From Sarcophilus harrisii (Eukaryota > Chordata > Mammalia > Dasyuromorphia > Dasyuridae), in NCBI RefSeq assembly GCF_902635505.1, contig NC_045426.1, forward strand, positions 672,237,087-672,301,086: a stretch of DNA of 64,000 nt. Reading direction: 5' to 3'. The position numbers and the translations under genes are program-made. Below the pieces are notes generated by a model. That model saw nothing but the letters and a program-made list of their open reading frames with translations. It searched no databases and was not told the DNA's origin. Below, piece by piece: positions 20,896 to 64,000 of this stretch (within the stretch, counting starts at the first letter, position 1; every line of letters starts with the position of its first letter).

Positions 20896-22520
20896 AGGAC
20901 TGAGAAGTCGGATTAATTCATCCCAAATAGGAATCAGTAGTGCAATCAATCTCCGCAAGTGTTCACCCAGTTCAGGGATGAAGAATTCACCATTTCATTT
21001 TGTACAGCTCTTCTAGTGAGGAGGTTCTTTCTATCAACTAACATAATAATATACTGAAATTTACCTCCTGTGGAAAGCCATGCAGAACAAAATTTTCCAC
21101 ATCACAGTCCTTCAAGTATGTCTTTGCTTTTCATCCCACACCCAGATCTTCTCCAATCAAAATGTCCCCAGGTCTTTTAACCAGTCCTTATACAGCTTGA
21201 CTTTTGGAGTCCATTTGTCTTGTATTTTTGGGATATATTTCAGTCTTTGACAAATCAGCCAATCAGCTAGAAGCATGCTAGGTCTTATCTGTGAATACTC
21301 ACTATACTATGCAGATCAATGTTAAAAGGAGTGAAGCTAGCTAGAGTCCCCTCAGTCTCCAGAAAACGTAAGGCGTGGTTAGCCTCCCTGTGCTCATCCT
21401 TTGCTACACATGGTGACCCTGCTGCTCACCACTTCAGACCCACTGAACTGAGGAAGGAAGAGAAATCTTGCTGCCTTTTTTAGCCTTTTTCACAGTATAT
21501 CAGTCTGTTTAAAGGCTTGGTGTCTGGAATCTCAGCTAAACAGGTAGCTTGGGCACTTTAGGTTAGGTAGACTTAGCTGGGAGAGCATTGCTTATCTGAT
21601 CCCTTTTCTACGCTTTCTGAGAGGCAGGAGAACTAATGAAATATTAAGCAAGCAATAATAATAGCTAACATGGAGAGCTTTAAGGTCTGAAAGATGCTTT
21701 ACAAATATCTCATTTTGTTCTCACAACCACCCTGGGAGGTAAGTCTTTTGTTGTCTCTGATTTGTAAGTGAGGAAACTGAGACGGGTTAAGTGACCCTTG
21801 CCCAAGGTGACAGAGCTTATCAGATTTGAATTCAGGTCTTCTATGCTCCAGGTTCAATCTTCTATCCGCTGAATGTCCACGACGGGTTTAAGAGTAGAAC
21901 GTGTCTGTTTTAAGGTTAAATGGTGACCAGGTAGGCTCTGCAATGGCAGTGTGGTTGTTGAGTAGTTTGTGTGTGGTGAATAGTAACAGGGTCAGAGACT
22001 TCCTTCCCCTCTCCCCCAGATGAAGAAAGGATGAGGAGAGGGCAGTGGTCTGCCCGAGGTCACATAAATCATACATGGCGGACTGGCCCGCTTACCGCTG
22101 CCAGACTGCCTTTCTCACCTCATTTGTGTTGTGGTTATACCACATACATGCTTGATCTTTACCAGTGATGTTTCCCTGCCCCCTAATTAACTAGGCCACG
22201 CCCCCATCCCCATCACTTTCTGCCACCTAATATAGACGGAAGGTAGATGTCTGAGATCAGAATCACAGTGCAGGAGGCATGACCGGTTATGTCCAGGGCC
22301 TGAGTGACCAGCGGGGCTGAGGTAGGGAGCGGCAGGAAGGCCAGCCCCGTAGGTGAGAGGCTAGTAAGCAGTGGAGGAATGGGGGTAGCAAGCAGGTCTA
22401 TGAGATGGTCACCTTTGTCAGGGGATCTGTCCATCGTGGCAGTAAGAAGTGGGGTTTCTGGGGTGACAGACAACACGAGGCGGGTGAGTGGGATTCTGGA
22501 ATGGTGAGATGGGCAAAAGA
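20896..22520. repeat. Intergenic DNA with old CR1/L3-like and MIR fragments
   Basis: 20930-21280 resembles an old CR1/L3-type repeat ('TCACCATTTCATTTTGTACAG', 'AATGTCCCCAGGTCTTTTAACCAG'). 21640-21870 is a reverse MIR ('TAAGTGAGGAAACTGAGACGGG'). The remainder shows nothing I can name. It separates the ANGPTL4 end from the RAB11B promoter. Confidence 0.5.
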
Positions 22521-23352
22521 TCTCTGGGGTTTTGGACGAGATGACTGAGGGATTCTGGGGGATGCTCAACAGTGGGGTCACCGGGGAGTCTCTGGGGTTT
22601 TGGACGAGATGACCGAAGGATTCTGGGGGATGCTCAACAGTGGGGTCACCGGGGAGTCTCTGGGGTTTTGGAGGAGATGACCGAGGGATTCTGGGGGATG
22701 CTCAACAGTGGGGTCACCGGGGAGTCTCTGGGGTTTTGGAGGAGATGACTGAGGGATTCTGGGGGTGACCAGTGGGGTCACCGGGGAGTCTCTGGGGTTT
22801 TGGAGGAGATGACTGAGGGATTCTGGGGGTGACCAGTGGGGTCACCGGGGAGTCTCTGGGGTTTTGGAGGAGATGACTGAGGGATTCTGGGGGTGACCAG
22901 TGGGGTCACCGGGGAGTCTCTGGGGTTTTGGAGGAGATGACTGAGGGATTCTGGGGGTGACCAGTGGGGTCACCGGGGAGTCTCTGGGGTTTTGGAGGAG
23001 ATGACTGAGGGATTCTGGGGGTGACCAGTGGGGTCACCGGGGAGTCTCTGGGGTTTTGGAGGAGATGACTGAGGGATTCTGGGGGTGACCAGTGGGGTCA
23101 CCGGGGAGTCTCTGGGGTTTTGGAGGAGATGACTGAGGGATTCTGGGGGTGACCAGTGGGGTCACCGGGGAGTCTCTGGGGTTTTGGAGGAGATGACTGA
23201 GGGATTCTGGGGGTGACCAGTGGGGTCACCGGGGAGTCTCTGGGGTTTTGGAGGAGATGACTGAGGGATTCTGGGGGTGACCAGTGGGGTCACCGGGGAG
23301 TTTCTGGGGTTTTGGAGGAGATGACTGAGGGATTCTGGGGGTGACCAGTGGG
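22521..23352 (+). repeat. Minisatellite, about 13 units of 68 then 64 bp
   Basis: The anchor GAGATGA occurs at 22538, 22606, 22674 and 22742 (68-bp steps) and then every 64 bp from 22806 to 23318. Units read TCTCTGGGGTTTTGGAGGAG, then ATGACTGAGGGATTCTGGG, and differ by very few bases in the 64-bp part, which implies recent expansion or homogenisation. The 64-bp units contain GGTGACC-AGTGG-GGTCACC. It ends about 670 bp before the RAB11B start codon. Open frames across it are artefacts. Confidence 0.97.
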
Positions 23353-24024
23353 TCTCTGAAACGACGTTCGGGAGTGAGGTGACCTATAAGGGGGTGGTCA
23401 GGGTGACGGCTACTGGGGCTCTGAGGCGGCAGTCAGAGCAGGGTGATGGGGGGCTCTGAGGGGGGTCGGCGTCACGGTGGCCACAAGGACTCAGAGGGGG
23501 CGGTGATCGGCAGCAAGGGGCGTTCCTCAGGTCAGTTCTCTTTTGGTATTCCGAGAGGAAGGACGCGTGACGTCACAGCGACGTTAACCCGTCTCAGTTC
23601 TCGGGCCTAATAGGTCATTTCCCGTTTCCAGGCTCCATTCCCAGACTTCCCCCGTGGCCTACGCCCCTTTTCCTCCAGTAAACCTTCCTCTTTCCTGCTT
23701 TTCATTGGCTTAGAGCACTATCAGTTTCCTTCCGTTCCTTGATTCAGCCTGCCTATCTCCTATAGGTTGACATTGCTGTCACTTTGGGAAGTCCCTCCTC
23801 TCCTTTTCCGTCGGTTTCAGGTCCGCGGTAGGTGGAAGTAGTGGGTTGGGCCCATACTGGACGCTAATTCTGATAGGCTAACCACGGTGTCAGTCGCCCC
23901 CCCGCCCCGCGGCCGATAGGCCAGCAGAACTGTCGTTCGGCGGCCGGCCGGGCTCCGCCCCCCAGTCGGGTGTTTGTGGTGGGGCTGCGGAGACGGACCG
24001 GATCCCGCCGGAAGAGCCGAGACA
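23353..24024 (+). promoter_or_regulatory. RAB11B: RAB11B CpG-island promoter and 5' UTR
   Basis: GC-rich, CpG-dense DNA leading to the RAB11B ATG with no TATA box, typical of a housekeeping promoter. It holds a full CRE (TGACGTCA, 23568-23575), an inverted CCAAT-type ATTGG near 23705, and an ETS-type CCGGAAG at 24008-24014 just before the start codon. CpG density continues into intron 1 to about 24750. In human a divergent noncoding transcript (RAB11B-AS1) starts nearby; I cannot see one here. Confidence 0.75.
23568..23575. promoter_or_regulatory. Perfect CRE palindrome in the RAB11B promoter
   Basis: TGACGTCA in CGCGTGACGTCACAGCGACG context, about 450 bp upstream of the ATG. Such CpG-containing CREs in islands are often bound by CREB/ATF (general knowledge). 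Confidence 0.6.
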
Positions 24025-59720
<35,696 letters not shown>

Positions 59721-61795
59721 CCACCCGCGCCCAGAGGCGCCTTCCCTGCCTGCCCTTACCTCGCTGTGCTTCAGTTAGAAACGTGTGTGCACGTCTTTGC
59801 AGTTATCTCCTGTGATTCAGTGACTCTTTGTCATCTTCGTTTCTTCCCCCATCCCCACCGTCCATTTTTGAGCATTAACTGTAGGCCTAACCCCCCTTTC
59901 AGGCTTCCAGGGGAGTGGGCTGACTTTGGGCCTGGTCGTGCAGGCTCTGCTCCCAGAAGGTGAGACTTGGCTGCTCCCCTGGGCAGTGCCATTTGGTTGT
60001 CTAGTGATTGTTGGGAGGAGAAGGAGGAACCAAGACCTCATGTATCACGGCTAAAGACATACCTACACTGATTTGCTTTTGCATTTAGCCCAACTTTTTC
60101 ATAAATCCTTAGATCTCTGGGGAACATGGGGAGCAGGGAAGGGAGGAAGGAAGTGTGCTGAAATTAAAGAGGGAAAAAATCTTTTCCTCAGATGTCCTGT
60201 TTTGTCCAATTGGGATCCTGTGATGAGCATTGGGGTTCTCATTTGGTGGCTGAAGACCCATGGTGAGGTGGCCGTTGACATGCTTCCCAGAGTTTCCACC
60301 TCACTTAGAGTTAGCCTTTGGGTCTAGTCCTAGGGAGAGTGATTGTTGGGAACCTCTTGGCTCAAGGAGGAGGTTCAGGAGCCCAAGGGCAGGCTGAAAT
60401 GATGGAATGGTTTGTCAGCTACCAGAGATAATCCTCTTCCTCAACCTGAGCATCTAGCAAGTGCTGGCCCTTCCTTTGTGGCCTGTCCCTCCTGTCCCAG
60501 AATCCTGACCAGCTTTAGCCTGTGCAGACCCTTGTTAACCTCCTTTATGCCCACAGCTCCCTCTCCAACTCGCCATCTTGCCTGAAACCCATTTGCAAGG
60601 GAAGCAATATTCTCATGTTTTGTATATAACTGCACTTAGAGTTTTTGGGTTTTGTTATTGTAGAAAAACATAGATTCTTTATACATTTTGTAAAATTTAT
60701 GCCAAATCATAGCATCTAGACCCTTTCCCTTACCCTTTTATTCTTTTGACAATTGACTCTCGGGCTATAATTTTTCTCTTTACTAAAATGTATAATTCTA
60801 TTTCCTGTATGCAACTGTGTTCCTTCGCCCCTTGTCTCATTTCCTCAGTGCCAGGATGCTATTTGCAACAGTTATACTTTTCTGATGCCCACTAGCCTCA
60901 GCAAGCAATCTTGACCACTACTCATCCCTGTCTGATACAACAAGAGAAACCTGATTACACTCCCACTTTCTAGCAGGTCAGATCAGTTAGTGATGGTGCA
61001 GCCAGGCTGTGAGCTTGCTCTCTGAACACATTGGTTGTAGGTTCTTCCTGGGGTGTGGTGCCCTATCCAAGCCTCTTTGCTAATTAGGGTCTTGGTTGCC
61101 TTGTGCTAGTGGTGCAACTTAAACCTCCTGAATGGGTGACCAAGGATAAATAGAGCTAACATTTCAGGTGTTGTTTGAAATAAGTTTGTACTAAGTTGGA
61201 GAGTTTTTTCCTCCAATTGTGTGTGTAAAAGACAAAGACATTTTCTCAAGGTTGGTTGATAACCTGTTGGAGTTGTCCTAGGATCTTTGCCAAGTGAGAA
61301 CTAGCCGTTCTGGAATATTTAGCTTTCAAGGAGTCTGTCCTATGGACTCAGGAAGGGTATCCAGGGCCCTGACCTTGTTCCTCTCCTTTGGGGAAGAATT
61401 TCGTTGTAGAGTCTTCCAGGCTTGAATTTCAGCCAGCTCCCAGCTTTGGAGAATCAGTTGCTCCATGACTGGAAAGAGGAAGTCTCTTTCTCTCATGAAG
61501 TGCAAGGTATCAGAGGTCACTAGTGTTGCTGTTCTTTCGAAGTGGCTGGAATAGAATGGATGAGAATCCATTGGGTTTGGGAATTTGTCCTACAGTACAT
61601 CTGTGCTTTCACTGGCCTTAATGGTGAGATAGAGCCTTAGTCTCTGTCCCGCTGGCTAAGCTGTATTGGCTTAAAAGTAGGCACTACATTTGCTCCTTAA
61701 TGTAGTTTCTTTTCCTTGTCATCCTTGGGCTACTTTTAAAGTACTGGGTCTTGTAAATTTACAGGGAGTTTGCTCTTCATGGAAGAAAGCAAATG

Positions 61796-61821
61796 ATCTC
61801 TGATCAGGGATCATCAGAGAT
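61796..61821 (+). repeat. 9-bp stem hairpin in the RAB11B 3' UTR
   Basis: ATCTCTGAT and ATCAGAGAT are perfect reverse complements separated by eight bases. Confidence 0.75.
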
Positions 61822-61934
61822 GAGGGAAAGAGCTGCTCAAGAATCGTTCATGTTGGTGTTACAAACTGCCTCTCCTTTGAGAAGGAGTCAGGCTCTGAGA
61901 TGATGTTTCTTTTCTTTGAAGTACCCTGCTCCAG

Positions 61935-62020
61935 GCCTGCTATAAAGTTCAAGTCGGGGCAGTATATTCCATACCCCTTGTTCAAAGTCCCTTGATTTGC
62001 TTCTCAGCTTTATAGCAGGC
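61935..62020 (+). repeat. 13-bp inverted repeat in the RAB11B 3' UTR
   Basis: GCCTGCTATAAAG (61935-61947) and CTTTATAGCAGGC (62008-62020) are perfect reverse complements with a 60-base loop. Confidence 0.8.
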
Positions 62021-63373
62021 AATTATTCCAGCTCTCAACAATTTTTCCTTCTGGCCCAAGGCTTGAGCTGAGATTGGAGCTCGTTAGTAAGGGTTGGTAG
62101 AAATTTTAACTTGGTAACATTCCAGGACCCCCCAAGGCTCTAGGAATCAACTTCTGCTGGCCGTAGGTAGAAGCAACTGTTGAAACTGGGGCTTAGTTTC
62201 ATCCTGCCTTTATGTAATTTCTAAGAAGATGATAGAGATGGGCTTGTGACTATGGCAAGGGTAGAGTTTCTGGGAGGAACACAGGCAAATAAGTTATTCA
62301 GGATTCAGGCCTCTCAAGACACCATCAGGTTGCTGACAGGTTATCTCTTTCAAACCAGGGCCAGAGTCACTGAAAGGGAAGACAGACTCTGGAAAACCCT
62401 TCTTAGTTATGACTTCTCTGACTAAATTACTCAAGTTTCACCAGCTTAGAGGCCTTCATACTAAAGCCACTTTCTAGGGCAGTGTGAAATGACATAGCTA
62501 CCCTGTCTTGGACAGCTATCTTTCAGGGCCCTGCTGCTGCTATCTGGTTTCTTGCCTGGGGGTGAAGATTAAGGCCTTTTATTTTTTGGGCCTCTTCTTT
62601 CATTATCCCTTTGGATGATCCAGTTTAGGAGTAGGGTCTCAGTTAGCCTTGGCCATGAGACAAGCAGGCCTAGGTCCACCTGGTGCCTTTTGCTTAAGGG
62701 TTGGGGTTGGCCTTTCCCTACCTCTTCCTTGGCATTATTGATCCCCAATTCCACTTTGGTAGCATACTTCAGTCTGCTACCTGCTGACTTTCTTTGGCAG
62801 CTAACTTGCAAATGGGTGTTGGGAAATTTATTGCCGGGAGAAGAGACTTCTGACACGTGTGGCATAAGGCAGAAAATGTGAGTCATGTGGCTTAAGAAAT
62901 ACCCCTGAGTTATGAGAGATTTAGTATCCTAGCTCATGGACTGCCTGGAAGATGGTTTTCTTTGGAGTAACAGTGTGGCAAGTCATCAGAGGCCCTGAGC
63001 CAGTTAACAGCAGCTAAGAGGAAGTATACATGGTGGGGAGGGGAGCGGGTGACTGACCAGAATCCCTCACTCCCTCCCCTTAAGACCCATCCTCTAAAAG
63101 TACAGGTAGAGGTCTAAGTTAGCTAGAGGGAGTTTTCCTGACACAGGCCAAATTTCTGGATGTGGTTAAGTTGGTCAATAGTGGACATTGCTGAGTAATT
63201 GCTCTGCCACAAACGGGCTTAGTCTGCATGGGAAAGCCAGGGCTAGTGCAGACCTTTCTCTTCATATATCTGTCTCTTCTGCTCCACAGCACTTGTGTTC
63301 AGTTCAGTGCAAACTTCTTTGTAAATAGAGCCCCGCATCCCTGGATTTGTGCATGGTTATTCTGTGTTGTGGA

Positions 63374-63379
63374 TATAAA
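63374..63379 (+). terminator. RAB11B: Candidate distal RAB11B polyadenylation signal
   Basis: TATAAA variant hexamer with a GT-rich stretch 16-28 bases later. Weak hexamer; chosen because no AATAAA exists in the 3' region. Confidence 0.35.
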
Positions 63380-63395
63380 GATTGCCATACCAAAG

Positions 63396-64000
63396 TGTCT
63401 GTCTCTGCCCAGTCCTTCTCTCCCATAGAGAGGGGGTTGGTGGGGAGGGGGGAAGATAATGCTGAGGGAGAAGGGGATTAGGCATAAAGGATAGTTAAGC
63501 TGTCCCTGGTGGTACGTTGAGTTGCTCACTTTTACGTTGATACTTGGGATGGACAATGTAAATTGGTCTCTCCCTTTTCAGGAAGCCTTTTCAGATTGGC
63601 CAAGATGCTCCCAACACTCCTATGGGCTTTTTTTTTTTTTCTCCTAAAAGCTTGCTGTGGTGGAAGATTTCCTGAGTCCTATAAGATGACATTGCTCTTA
63701 CTTGAATTAGCTTTTAGTTCCTTGTACCCACTGCAGAAAATGCCATTTGAACTCTGCTGCCCGATTTGTATATTCAATAGTTGGCTGGCCTGGAAACAAC
63801 TCGGACCAATTGTAGTCCCATCTGAAGAAAGGAGGTCCCTATCAGCTTCTGAAAGGGAATGGTTTGGGAAACTGAGGTTAGGTCAGATCACAAAAATTAG
63901 AAACTGCCCTCAAAAGAGCCCCATTTCCCCAAGAAAATTGCCTTTACCCGAGATTGTTTTTTGTTTGTTTTGTTTTGTTTTGTTTTGTTTTTGATGTAAT
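63396..64000. other. Downstream of RAB11B, nothing recognised
   Basis: Ends with a (TTTTG)n run at about 63955-63990. No start of a further gene is visible; in human the next gene is MARCHF2, which would lie beyond the window. Confidence 0.4.

Larger units (their letters stand above)
59721..63395 (+). other. RAB11B: RAB11B 3' UTR (end tentative)
   Basis: 3.7 kb without recognisable repeats, in contrast to the introns, which fits a long conserved 3' UTR. No AATAAA occurs. Candidate signals are ATTAAA at 60163-60168 (short form) and TATAAA at 63374-63379 followed by a GT-rich GTGTCTGTCTCTG segment (long form). Contains two inverted-repeat hairpins (61796-61821 and 61935-62020). Confidence 0.45.

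Noticed and set aside
22213-22781. Minus-strand open frames with Pro-rich repeats
   Set aside because: Translation of the minisatellite and its edge.

Overview
The window looks like a marsupial chromosome segment. It carries two multi-exon genes in the same orientation, ANGPTL4 (coding 9586-20200) and RAB11B (coding 24025-59720). These are also neighbours, in this order and orientation, on human 19p13.2. The marsupial call rests on the repeats: many L2 and MIR/CORE-SINE copies, young L1 3' ends whose 3' UTR I recognise as a marsupial type, a tRNA-like SINE of the WSINE1/marsupial class, and betaretrovirus-like ERV remains. An Australian marsupial (for example a dasyurid) is my best guess, but this is inference from repeat style.

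Layout. 1-3290: remains of a class II (betaretrovirus-like) endogenous retrovirus, pol plus an LTR-like end with a 57-bp tandem repeat. 3291-8900: repeat-rich intergenic DNA with L1, L2 and MIR pieces. 8950-9585: ANGPTL4 promoter and 5' UTR, with a CRE, a TATA-like box and a GGGAC-repeat quadruplex motif. 9586-20200: ANGPTL4, seven coding exons, 463 aa, with a candidate PPAR-type DR1 site pair in intron 3. Its 3' UTR ends near a poly(A) signal at 20873. 20896-23352: intergenic DNA with a 13-unit 64/68-bp minisatellite. 23353-24700: CpG island promoter of RAB11B. 24025-59720: RAB11B, five coding exons, 218 aa, with an 18-kb first intron. 59721 to about 63395: a long RAB11B 3' UTR with a tentative end.

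The two genes have no obvious functional link. ANGPTL4 encodes a secreted lipoprotein-lipase inhibitor and RAB11B a recycling-endosome GTPase, and each has its own promoter. All exon boundaries were set by hand from GT-AG sites, reading frame and recalled human protein sequence; every junction keeps frame and both proteins close at the expected residues.

The most interesting non-genic signals are: (i) young L1 3' ends in opposite orientations on either side of RAB11B exon 3, which could pair in the pre-mRNA; (ii) a diverged ANGPTL4 linker lacking the RRKR convertase site; (iii) the two DR1 motifs; (iv) the minisatellite, whose 64-bp units gained an everted TGACC/GGTCA repeat; (v) an inverted pair of LTRs in RAB11B intron 1. 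I found no convincing wholly new gene system.
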